A DNA stretch of 64,000 nucleotides from BPJU01 sp964425225 (GTDB lineage: Bacteria; Planctomycetota; Planctomycetia; Pirellulales; Pirellulaceae). The stretch spans positions 1 to 64,000 of the forward strand of contig CAYRMD010000006.1 of the NCBI GenBank assembly GCA_964425225.1, given 5' to 3'. Made by a program: the position numbers and the translations under genes. Shown one piece after another: positions 27,701 to 35,818 of this stretch (position 1 is its first letter; each line of letters begins with the position of its first letter). The notes beneath the pieces are model-generated. The model worked only from the letters and a program-made list of their open reading frames with translations, had not been told where the DNA came from and searched no databases.

Positions 27701-28694
27701 AGCACCGGATCCAACGCGCACCCACCGGCCGGAAAATCATGAACCAACGGTTCATCCGCTGTACGCCTATCTGTACGTGGCGGATAAGTATGAAGGAGTC
27801 GTGTTGGTAGGAGCCGGTACGCTATTGGATGGCAATCCGTTGAACAACTTTTTAGAGAGGGCGTTGACCTACAACCCGAACGGTTTACTCGCTGGGGCTC
27901 GCCATATCGCGTTTGTCGGCACCTTAGCATACATCTGTTGCGATGCCGGATTGGCCATTGTCGATTTCGGTCAACCAACCGAGCCACAACTGGTCCACAT
28001 CCTTGGGGCTCCCCACCTTGATGGGCCGCGTGCCACAGCCGTGCAGTTCCGTTACGCGTTTGTCTGCGACCGGCAAGGCGTAAAAGTTCTGGACATTACC
28101 GATCCGCGACAACCGCGCCCGGTGTCACAGGTTGATTTGCCCGAGGCGCATTCGGTCTACGTCGCGCGAACGTATGCTTACGTAGCAGCAGGACCTATGG
28201 GACTGGTGATTTTAGACATAACGAACCCCGAAAAACCATTGCTGGATCAGGTCTTCGATGCCGACGGGCAACTCAACGACGCACGCGACGTACAGTTAGG
28301 TATTACCAATGTGAGCCTATTTGCGTACGTAGCCGACGGCAAGAACGGTTTGCGGGTGGTACAGTTGACGTCGGCTGAGACACCGGGAAACGATGGATTC
28401 AGTCCTCGCCCGACTCCACGCTTGATCGCTACCTATCGGATGCGTCATGGAGCTGAAGCTTTGGCCGTTTCCCGGGGCGTGGATCGAGACCGAGCGGTAG
28501 ACGAGTCGGGAAATCAGCTCTCGGTGTTCGGTCGCGTCGGTGCACGACCGCTGTCGCTCGAAGAACGCCGCCGGATGTATTTGTTGCCCGATCGTCGCGT
28601 TTGGCGGGTCAGTGACAACCCGTTCAATAGCCGCTTCTATAACTTCCCTCCTGAATTGGCTCGCTTGCCTCAATTCCAACGGTTTGTTCGCTGA
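24750..28694 (+). CDS. Decaheme cytochrome c fused to LVIVD-repeat beta-propeller
   Basis: 1314 residues from the ATG at 24750 (the frame also opens at an ATG 19 codons earlier, before the signal). Signal peptide: LAWISGLIGIVWGGSLAAQ. Residues about 60-820 carry ten CxxCH motifs: CIACH, CADCH, CGQCH, CSACH, CIVCH, CVDCH, CIDCH, CIACH, CFGCH and CTDCH, with many spare His (HIHPGTTVL, HFHQDNHGN). From about residue 910 on there are LVIVD-type repeats (LRVFDIAFID, LAIVDFGQPTEP, VKVLDITDPRQP, LVILDITNPEKP, LRVVQLTS), which form a beta-propeller usually found on surface proteins. Encoded directly after the barrel protein. Likely an outer-surface or barrel-bound electron carrier with a binding propeller. 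The final acceptor cannot be read from sequence. Confidence 0.9.
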   Translation: MEVIRRKVRPKPTGWTRLAWISGLIGIVWGGSLAAQSLPTGAVLPRSQTPYPAPEQARLRSASCIACHGDLGDMHPPGVVQLGCADCHGGNPQAMTKEEAHVQPRFPNAWQTSANPVRSYTLLNHESPEFIRFVNPGDLRVADQACGQCHPNEVLQVKKSMMTHGCMLWGAALYNNGAVPNKWPRFGESYSMHGVPQRLQTVPPPTPEQTARFGILPYLDPLPRFEITQPSNILRIFERGGRFRPEIGIPERLEEPGRPRERVSTRGLGTENRTDPVFIGLQKTRLLDPTLNFLGTNDHPGDYRSSGCSACHVIYANDRSPVHSGPYARYGNRGRAAAEPDDLVRVVDPTIPKDESGHPIHHRFTRAIPTSQCIVCHIHPGTTVLNSYLGFMWWDNETDGELMYPAEQRYPSAEEYAQALLSNPEEASVRGLWSDPEFLTELSSLNTATRHTQFADFHGHGWVFRAVFKKDRQGHLLDHRGHAVSELTNEKLRAAMAPPSPQERQFGKKRDDVPVHLMDIHLEKGMHCVDCHFHQDNHGNTLLYGEVRAAIEITCIDCHGSASESVLEKLDRAITEGRPWSMPTSGPAAPPGGHNLLALRTPFGTKRFEVVIDSDGRRRLVQRSMVEPDLSWEVVQTKDTLDPTSPHYNVLSHIAKTVRWDTDGRMTWGGDPRQCAHQDTRINCIACHSSWNPSCFGCHLPQRANRKVPTLHNLGDVSRNLVSYNFQTLRDDVYMLAHDGNVTGNRIGPVRSACAIHVSSYNQNRENIYIQQQTISAEGLSGIAFSTNVPHTVRGGNGLEYETGQFRPGIYETKMCTDCHLSEHNDNNAILAQLFMLGTGYTNFIGRYCWVAAGEHGLEAVVVTEAEEPQAVIGSTLHALAYPDYYRKHVERGRILEHAHEHPGRDILETLLPEYRHPEVLHVQARGEYLYAACGTAGLRVFDIAFIDHKGFSERIITAPVSPLGQRFYARTKYATYVAAPSTTAPDPTRTHRPENHEPTVHPLYAYLYVADKYEGVVLVGAGTLLDGNPLNNFLERALTYNPNGLLAGARHIAFVGTLAYICCDAGLAIVDFGQPTEPQLVHILGAPHLDGPRATAVQFRYAFVCDRQGVKVLDITDPRQPRPVSQVDLPEAHSVYVARTYAYVAAGPMGLVILDITNPEKPLLDQVFDADGQLNDARDVQLGITNVSLFAYVADGKNGLRVVQLTSAETPGNDGFSPRPTPRLIATYRMRHGAEALAVSRGVDRDRAVDESGNQLSVFGRVGARPLSLEERRRMYLLPDRRVWRVSDNPFNSRFYNFPPELARLPQFQRFVR

Positions 28695-30197
28695 GCGAGC
28701 AACGCTGCATAACATAGGTGTGCACCGACCGATTGTTCATTTGTGATTTAAACCACCGAGACAGCGTATCTGGGCAGTGTATTTCCAGGCGTGAAAAGCG
28801 ACGGATCCCGCGTGATCCCTAACGCATTGCACGGCGCTGTCGCGGTCACTGCGTCGGGGCGACCCCACGCGTCCGCCTCTGGGTCCTATATGCTCGCCCC
28901 CGAATAGAAACGGTGACACACTCCTACGTGTGCCGCACAGTTCACAGTTCCGCGGCTAGGAGAATTTGGCATACCTTCGACCCTGCTGGATGGATTTTTC
29001 AAATTGGGTCGAATTCCCGTCACCCACCGTTGTAATGCCAGGTTCGACCTACCCAACGGAAACGGAACTTTACACCGGCGCATGCCAGAAACACACGAAA
29101 GACGCCACGGCTTGCGTGCGCAATCGACGTAGCGAGAGCAAAGCGTTGCTGCACTTCAGTATTGCGGCCAGCACATTCGCCCCCGGAACGGGTTTTGGGG
29201 CCTTGCTGTGTTCTACTGGACGGCATCGTGCCTTGTAGTAAAAGGACGTGCCTGGCATGTTGCATGGATAATTGGGAGGTCGAACTGCCGGCAAGTGAAC
29301 TTCGTAAACGCTACCTCGTTGGACCGCCGGAACCGCGCCGATCGCCATGGCACACCTGCCGCCTGTGTCTCCGAACCAGCGGAAAAACCGTTCCAAATGT
29401 GTTCCGATGGGACTGCGGCGAGGCATGCCATATCCCGACACCGACTTGAGTCAAAGCGTTTCTGCTCCGACCGCCCTGATTGGATCTTTCCACCGGTCAC
29501 CCCGTTTGGCCGCGATCGTATCTGTTAGTGCCACCGCGGTGCCAGAATGCTGGCCACGGCAGGTGCCACGAAGTCCGGCAGGACAATCAATAGGGGAACG
29601 TAAGGACGTGCCGCTATTATTTTCACCTCCCGCTGTTTGCCGCGGGTACCCCCGGGGCTCGCCCCCAGTGCTCCGTTATAATATCCATCGCGAGACGCTT
29701 TAGACCGTATCAGTTCAACGCACGCTGGTCAAAGAGAGCCCTCGCCCCAACGGCCGCTATGCGATTGCGGGGCCAAGACATTTCAGGTCGATCTAACCTA
29801 TTTTTGATATCAATCGACGCGCCCACTACGTCCCATGCTGCATCTAGCGACTGAGAAAAGGCGAAAACAGCGGGTAGCTTGCTGCATTAAGAGTAGGTCC
29901 TACACACAATGGAGAACCGCACGCGACGAGGCCCCTGCAGGAAAGTTCAACACGATTCAGTGCAAACATTACTGCAAAACCCGGGACAGGACGGGAGCGT
30001 CCACTGAGGAGCAATTCGATTTCGAGGAGCAGTGGGCACCCATGCGCATGGAAACGACACGCACCGAACGCGGTGTCGTATAGTGCTTACTCAGGAGGAT
30101 GTCTCATTATTCACTTAATCTGCAAAAGCAAAAGCAGCGATTCGGTGGGCTCTTGCCTGTCGATTAGCTGAATAACTGGACTAGCAAAACGATCGTT
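28695..30197. other. Long spacer without recognisable gene
   Basis: 1.5 kb. Only short, mutually overlapping open frames with atypical composition occur on both strands; none resembles a known family. A TATAAT at 29677-29682 has no good -35 box. May be decayed coding DNA or regulatory space. Confidence 0.5.
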
Positions 30198-31244
30198 ATG
30201 GCGACGATCGTATTGATATCTTTTGCAAGTAAGAAACTCTCTTATAGGGCACCGGCGAGAGATCTGTGTGTTAGTGCACTTTTCCGCGCCGCTTTGCAAT
30301 ATGCTCAAATGGTATCGCCAAACAGGATTCTCATTCGTTCGGCAGAGTGTGGATTGGTTAGACCTGCTGATGAAATAGAGCCACATAACATCACGGTGCA
30401 AGATTTGCCAGTCCGACCTCGAAAGGAGTGGGCCCGTAAGGTACTTCGTGCATTGCGCAGATACTGTGATTTAGATTCAGACGATTTTGTTATTTTGGCG
30501 GGGCGCATTTATCGAGAGCACCTACTTCCCCGTCTGAAGTCGTACGACATACCGTTGAACAGGCTCTCCATTGGACGACAATTGCAATATCTTGCCCAGA
30601 TTGTGCGAAAACGAGACATCTGTGACGAACCCCATCAGCTCTTCCCATCCTTGTTTCGGCCGTGTTTCCCATTCACGACGGACCACATACGGCGCAACGG
30701 CATCTATATCTTGTTCGACGATCGAGAACATGCCCACGGAGTAGATAAAACTGTGCGTTGTTGCGCACACCGGACCAAATCAATTATCTTTTCGCTCAAA
30801 GCAGCATTTCGTTGAAGTGAATAAGGATCGCAGTACCTTTCGTAAGAATGTGGGGCGAGCTCTGTTAAACCGGGCCAATAGTCCTTTTCCGGAGCAATGG
30901 GACTGGGCCTTGACAACGCGGTAAGCGAAACAACGTCGGGGGGGCCGAGTGTTAATACGGATCGGCAACGCGCTGCGGACGTAGAGGTGTCGAACTATAT
31001 ACGAAAGTACTTCTCATTTGTTTGTTTTCAAGTGGACGACAAAGATCAGCAGTTGAATCTGGAGAAAAAACAAATCGCAACAATTTCTTTATGTCCTAAG
31101 TGCAAGCCGTCCGCAAATTGGTTGGGATTGCATTCCCCGATAAGGAAGATTCGAGAAACCGGACTCTGTTTAGTGAATGCACTGTACGGCGACCCGCCTA
31201 CTCTTCACAGCATTGAGATGCTTCGCAGAACGTCGAGAGGCTAG
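30198..31244 (+). pseudogene. DUF6884 + GIY-YIG-like nuclease protein, disrupted by two frameshifts
   Basis: The frame starting ATG at 30198 gives a DUF6884-like domain: VLISFASKKLSYRAPARDL, LFRAALQYAQMVSPNRIL, KEWARKVLRALRRY, FVILAGRIYREHLLPRLKSY, LSIGRQLQYL. It is followed by the start of a GIY-YIG-like module (NGIYILFDDREHAHGVDKTVR) but breaks at about 30758-30765. The homologous sequence continues in the next frame (HTGPNQLSFRSKQHF, STFRKNVGRALLNRA, FPEQWDWALTTR) to a stop near 30921, and then resumes in the first frame (TDRQRAADVEVSNYIRKYFS, FVCFQVDDKDQQL, PSANWLGLHSPIRKIRETGL) to 31244. Two shifts that cancel out, plus odd substitutions, indicate decay, or two sequencing errors. Intact proteins of this type are about 350 residues and often sit in defence or accessory regions. 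Confidence 0.75.
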
Positions 31245-31573
31245 CCACAGATTGCACCTAACAGGCTGCAAGTGCCAGTGAGCGAACCGATTCCGTGGCG
31301 ATACGGGGACGATATTCAATAACTCAAACGTGCACTACACCGCACACCAGACGAACGTTGAGCTCGGCGGCAACCATGACGCAGTCTGTCCTTAATAGCT
31401 GCCGATTTCGCAAACACTTTCAGTGCAATACGGCTAACTGGTGCAGAGGTTCGGTTATTCTGCTACCACGACTGGCATGGTCTTGAGTTTTCACTATGCT
31501 TACCGGTTGTAACGTTCGCGGCTGCCCACACGGTTTTTCGAGAGTCGCCAAACACATGAGCAGGAAGATGGCT
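31245..31573. other. Short intergenic spacer
   Basis: About 330 bp before the serine hydrolase gene. It likely contains that gene's promoter. No other feature seen. Confidence 0.4.
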
Positions 31574-32788
31574 ATGAAAAGGAACCACCCGTTATATTTC
31601 GCAGGTTTGATAACCGCCGTATTATGGCTCAGTCCATTTATCGCAGCTTTCAAGCTCTCAGCACACGATGATTTACCGAAAAGCGACCCCCAAGCGTTAG
31701 GGTTCCATCCAGCGCGCTTGTCAGCCATTCGGCAACGCATGCAGAGTTTTGTGGACCAAGGGCAAGCTGCAGGAATTGTGACTCTGTTGGCCCGAAATGG
31801 TCATGTGGTGGACCTGAGTGCTGTGGGGTTTCAAGATTGGGAAAACCGGCAACCCATGCAGGCTGACTCGCTATTCCCGATCGCATCCATGACCAAGCCA
31901 ATCACAGCGACGGGTATGATGATTTTGATCGACGAAGGAAAAGTCAAACTTGATGATCCCATTAGTCACTACATACCCGCGTTTCGACAAACCCGTTTGG
32001 TCGATGGCTCGCCGCCTCGCCGTGAGATTACGGTTCGAGATTGCTTGACGCATACCTCTGGTATTGTGGGGGATCAGCGCACCAGCGGAAGTTTGGCGGA
32101 TACGGTCGAACAAATCGCTCGGCGTCCGTTGGCCTTCCACCCAGGAGAACGTTGGGCGTACAGCCCGGGCTTGACCATCATCGGAAGAATTATCGAGCTT
32201 GTGTCTGGCGAACCTTATGAGCGTTTCCTGGAACGCCGTATCTTTCAACCGCTGGGTATGCACGACACAACTTTTCGGCCCAGCAAAGAGCAACAGGCCC
32301 GACTCGCTCGCCTGTACAAGCCTGGCCCGGAACCCGGGTCGCTCGCTCCTGCCACCCATTGGATCAACGACCTATCCGAAGATCGAACGGCAAATCCCTC
32401 CGCCGGACTTTTCTCAACGGCCCGGGACCTATTCCGTTTTTACCAGATGATTCTCGACGGCGGACAATGGAAAGATCAACGCATCCTATCCCGTGACTCG
32501 GTGCACCAAATGGTGCGACTACAAACCGGAGAACTGATGACCGGCTTTACGCCCGGCAATGGGTGGGGTTTAGGTTGGTGTGTAGTGCGAGAGCCTCAAG
32601 GCGTTACGGCTATGTTGATCCCTGGTACATTTGGGCACGGCGGAGCGTTCGGAACCCAAGGTTGGGTAGATCCAGAGCGCCGTATGATATTCGTATTGCT
32701 CGTAGCGCGAACGGAATTCGGTAACTCAGATGCATCGGAGATTCGCGCTGAGTTCCAACGGCTGGCCGTAGAAGCCCTAGGGCCGTAA
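31574..32788 (+). CDS. Beta-lactamase-fold serine hydrolase (class C/esterase type)
   Basis: 404 residues from the ATG at 31574, with AGGA 8 bases upstream; two in-frame ATGs just upstream are worse placed. A signal peptide (YFAGLITAVLWLSPFIAAF) suggests export. Catalytic motifs: SMTK (SxxK, about residue 105), YSPG as the second-motif Tyr, and HGGAFGTQGW near the C-terminus in the KTG position. DCLTHTSGI and PGERWAYSPGLTIIGRIIE are typical of the broad beta-lactamase/D-aminopeptidase/esterase EstB family. Substrate unknown; true cephalosporinase activity is unlikely from motifs alone. The neighbouring gene on the opposite strand (DUF309) is convergent. Confidence 0.9.
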   Translation: MKRNHPLYFAGLITAVLWLSPFIAAFKLSAHDDLPKSDPQALGFHPARLSAIRQRMQSFVDQGQAAGIVTLLARNGHVVDLSAVGFQDWENRQPMQADSLFPIASMTKPITATGMMILIDEGKVKLDDPISHYIPAFRQTRLVDGSPPRREITVRDCLTHTSGIVGDQRTSGSLADTVEQIARRPLAFHPGERWAYSPGLTIIGRIIELVSGEPYERFLERRIFQPLGMHDTTFRPSKEQQARLARLYKPGPEPGSLAPATHWINDLSEDRTANPSAGLFSTARDLFRFYQMILDGGQWKDQRILSRDSVHQMVRLQTGELMTGFTPGNGWGLGWCVVREPQGVTAMLIPGTFGHGGAFGTQGWVDPERRMIFVLLVARTEFGNSDASEIRAEFQRLAVEALGP

Positions 32789-32926
32789 GAATACCGGATA
32801 ACCTCAGAGCAGCGCGATTCCTTATCGCTATAGGTATCTTGAGGTTGGTGTTGGCCAAGTAAACTACTGGTCCAATACATGGGTTGGGCAAAGCCAAAGG
32901 ACCAGCAGGCCCCCCGCGCTGCGTTA

Positions 32927-32944
32927 TTGCGCCTTTGCTTTAAG
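32927..32944 (-). repeat. Dispersed AAAGGCGC-type repeat, copy 2
   Basis: ttgcgcctttgctttaag, between two convergent genes. Same family as the element at 43921 but a single unit. Confidence 0.4.
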
Positions 32945-32989
32945 TTCTTGTCCGTTGCTGGACGCCTTTTTGAGCAGCCGCAATCGAGG

Positions 32990-33391
32990 CTATGCTTCAC
33001 TGGTTGAATCGGCAGGTGGATGTAAGTGGATCTCGGGAATTAGTTCAGGAATCAGTTCGCCACGGGGTTCCGGATCATTCGGGTCGATGATCGGGCGGCA
33101 ACAGCGTTCCATAGTTTCCAGAAATAGCTGGACATCGAGCCCCTGATGCGTGGGCAGGTAAGCTTCTAGGTACTTGCGCGACGAGTAGTAGAGTTTCCGC
33201 GCCCCACGATAATTCCCGTTACCGAAATGGTGAAGGCACACGGCGGCTTGGATCAGCCCCTGATAAAAAGTCCGGTCTGGGCCTTGGTAGTCAGCCCACA
33301 ATTCTTCCCATGCTTCGTGCGCCTCGAAGAACTCGCATCGGTTAAAATACTCAATGCCGCGTAGATAGAGCGGATCGTATTGGCCGGCCAT
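32990..33391 (-). CDS. DUF309 family protein
   Basis: 133 residues, ATG at 33389-33391. The family core YFNRCEFFEAHEAWEELWAD is followed by FYQGLIQAAVCLHHFGNGNY and GARKLYYSSRKYLEAY, which covers the whole usual DUF309 length. The conserved His/Glu cluster in FEAHEAWE suggests a metal- or anion-binding helical bundle. Biological role unknown. Solitary gene, convergent with the serine hydrolase and divergent from the endonuclease gene. Confidence 0.92.
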   Translation of the reverse strand: MAGQYDPLYLRGIEYFNRCEFFEAHEAWEELWADYQGPDRTFYQGLIQAAVCLHHFGNGNYRGARKLYYSSRKYLEAYLPTHQGLDVQLFLETMERCCRPIIDPNDPEPRGELIPELIPEIHLHPPADSTSEA

Positions 33392-33604
33392 CTGGCGGCT
33401 CCTTTGCCCATGGAAAGTCCTCTCGTCCTTTGGAACTTTCTAGACTGTCGGATGGATCGTGGCTAGGGGGACTGCTCGAGTTGTGGTATAACTTGGCCGC
33501 GGTTATTGGCCCTGCAGGCCCATTGGGGTTTGGGCATCGGGATTCGGTGCGGGCGTTCAGTCCGCGGACGCCAAAACGGGGACTTACCGACTCAAGGAGC
33601 AGCT

Positions 33605-34393
33605 ATGGCTAAGCAAAGGCAAGCAACACGATCTAAAAGCAAGCCATCATCGAAATCCAGCAAGAAGCCCTCCCCGAGTGATGCCGCGTTACACGAGCGT
33701 GCTCGACAAATCGTACGGCTTTTAAATCAGGCATACCCGGGAGCCACCTGTGCTCTTCGGCACCGGAATGCGTATGAGCTGCTGGTAGCTACCATTCTTT
33801 CGGCTCAATGCACCGATGAACGCGTCAATATGGTCACTCCGGCACTATTCGCACGGTTCCCGGATGCTCAGGCCATGGCACAGGCCCCTCGAGCCGAATT
33901 GGAGCGAATGATTCAAAGCACGGGCTTTTTCCGAGCCAAGGCTAAGAGCATCCAGGAATGTTGCCAGCGGTTGGTCGAACATTATCACGGGCAAGTACCT
34001 GCTGATATCGACGCTCTGGTGAAGCTACCCGGTATTGGCCGTAAAACGGCTAATGTAGTGCTAGGAACCGCATACGGACTGCCTACCGGAATCGTTGTCG
34101 ACACGCATGTGGCGCGCATCGCTCGACGACTGGGGCTCTCGACCCAGAAGGATCCCAATAAAATCGAACAAGATCTGATGACGCTTATTCCCAAAGAGTC
34201 CTGGATCGACTTTTCTCACCAGTTGATCCACCATGGTCGACGGATATGCAAAGCACGCCGACCGTTGTGTGGCCAGTGCCCCTTGGAGAGCGTTTGCGCA
34301 AAAATTGGCGTGGAAGGTTCTGCTGCGACGCCCGAGATACCCGCACGCGAAACGTCCCGTTCGTCGAAGCGTCGTGTCTTACGCAGCAAGTAA
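33605..34393 (+). CDS. nth: Endonuclease III (DNA glycosylase/AP lyase)
   Basis: 262 residues from the ATG at 33605, which follows AAGGAG; the open frame upstream is not expected coding. A Lys/Ser-rich N-terminal tail (residues 1-28) precedes the glycosylase core. Helix-hairpin-helix LPGIGRKTANVVLG carries the catalytic Lys; the catalytic Asp is in VVDTHVARIARRLGL. The C-terminal iron-sulfur motif Cx6Cx2Cx5C is present (CKARRPLCGQCPLESVC). Removes oxidised pyrimidines in base excision repair. A TATAAC-like box lies just upstream (33487). The next gene, dCTP deaminase, starts 119 bp downstream and may be cotranscribed. Confidence 0.97.
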   Translation: MAKQRQATRSKSKPSSKSSKKPSPSDAALHERARQIVRLLNQAYPGATCALRHRNAYELLVATILSAQCTDERVNMVTPALFARFPDAQAMAQAPRAELERMIQSTGFFRAKAKSIQECCQRLVEHYHGQVPADIDALVKLPGIGRKTANVVLGTAYGLPTGIVVDTHVARIARRLGLSTQKDPNKIEQDLMTLIPKESWIDFSHQLIHHGRRICKARRPLCGQCPLESVCAKIGVEGSAATPEIPARETSRSSKRRVLRSK

Positions 34394-34512
34394 GCCTATA
34401 CGTTGCACGACCGAGGGTAAACTGCTGCCCGTTTTCCGATTCCCGACAAGCGAGGCGAAGGCTTCCCAATAAGAGCACGCGTGAACTTGATCTGAGGACG
34501 CCGAATACCGCC

Positions 34513-35073
34513 ATGATCCTTACCGGCTTAGAAATCCAACAACACTTGGGAACCGATATTATCATCGAGCCTTTCGACCCGGCTCGATTAAATCCCAACA
34601 GCTATAACCTGACGCTACACGACGAATTGTTAGTTTACGAAGAAGTGGTATTAGACATGAAGCGCCCGAATCGAATCCGGCGGCTGTCGATTCCGCCGCA
34701 GGGGCTGGTTCTGGAGCCGAATCGCATCTATCTAGGGCGCACGGTCGAGTATACCGAAACCCATAACTTGGTACCCATGATCGAGGGACGCTCGTCGGTA
34801 GGACGGCTCGGACTTTTCGTCCATGTCACAGCCGGAGTTGGCGATATTGGTTACAAAGGGTACTGGACGCTGGAAATGTTCGCCGCGCAGCCGATTCGCG
34901 TTTATCCGTTCGTCGCGATATGTCAAATACTTTATTACAAGCCGCTCGGCGACATACGTGAATACGCTAGTACCAAATACCAGGATAGCCGGGATGTAAT
35001 ACCAAGTTTATTGCACCGGGAACTGAATTCGCAGGGTGATTTCGAGGACCCGCAACTGACGTTTCCATTTTGA
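34513..35073 (+). CDS. dcd: dCTP deaminase
   Basis: 186 residues from the ATG at 34513; the larger open frame (from 34246) overlaps the nth gene and is not used. Family core present: LNPNSYNLTLHDELLVYE, GLVLEPNRIYLGRTVEYTE, MIEGRSSVGRLGLFVHVTAG, then GYKGYWTLEM, where the Glu is the catalytic residue. Dcd converts dCTP to dUTP, supplying dUMP for dTTP synthesis. Whether it is mono- or bifunctional (with dUTPase) cannot be read. Slightly weak ribosome site. Confidence 0.93.
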   Translation: MILTGLEIQQHLGTDIIIEPFDPARLNPNSYNLTLHDELLVYEEVVLDMKRPNRIRRLSIPPQGLVLEPNRIYLGRTVEYTETHNLVPMIEGRSSVGRLGLFVHVTAGVGDIGYKGYWTLEMFAAQPIRVYPFVAICQILYYKPLGDIREYASTKYQDSRDVIPSLLHRELNSQGDFEDPQLTFPF

Positions 35074-35818
35074 CGCACCAGGATCGGCTCGGACTTTTTT
35101 TCACGGCAGTGCGGTGTAGGTCCAAATCGTCTGGCTCGGAAAACCCTTGACTGGAAACACAATTGCTCGTCGGCGAGTAATCCCACGCGAGGTGGATGCT
35201 GGATTGCCGCCCCTACAGAAACTGGATCAGACCAACGTGGTTGGTTTACCGCCGCGGTTGTTCCCCCGCGTCTTGTGGGCATCGTGGACGGCTGCCTACG
35301 TTTGGCCCTATCTTAGCAGCGCGATTGTTTTTTGACCGCGCCACTGCACCCTCGCACCTCCGCATTAAATATTTTTCCATCCTGCGACCCACCAAATTGC
35401 AAAGTTGAGCTGAAGCAATCGCCACTTCAGAGCAGTAACCCAAAGGAAGCTGCTTTCTGCGAAACAACATATGTTGAGAGATGGGAGCTTCTTCAGAATC
35501 CCACACCTTGAATGATGGGAAGTTTTCTTTTGTGAGCGAGAAAGCTCATGTGTGCCTGAACCCGTCTTAACGGGCGGTGGGCCACGGGGACCGGAAGACG
35601 TATCTTTTACATTGAGGCGTCTGCCAGGTTTGTTATGGGGCTGTCACAACGTCTTGACGCTGCCGTCACAACGTTCGAATAAAAAATCGGCAAATCTCTT
35701 GGATTGTCGGTGCAATTTCTGGCATAATAATAGCAATCCGAAAAACGAGCGTCCGGCTTCCGCCTCGTGGTTGGACTTTTGGGCGCTGTTTCGTGGAACT
35801 CGTTGGTAAGGGTCACAT
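35074..35818. other. Intergenic region before the collagen-like lipoprotein gene
   Basis: 745 bp. Around 35530-35600 there are several short inverted repeats (GAGCgagaaaGCTC; CCCGTcttaACGGG), so a structured leader is possible, but I cannot match it to a known riboswitch. No gene. Confidence 0.4.

Noticed and set aside
28966..29703. Several overlapping small frames in the gene-poor spacer
   Set aside because: They run on both strands with different proteins, none with recognisable motifs or ribosome sites.
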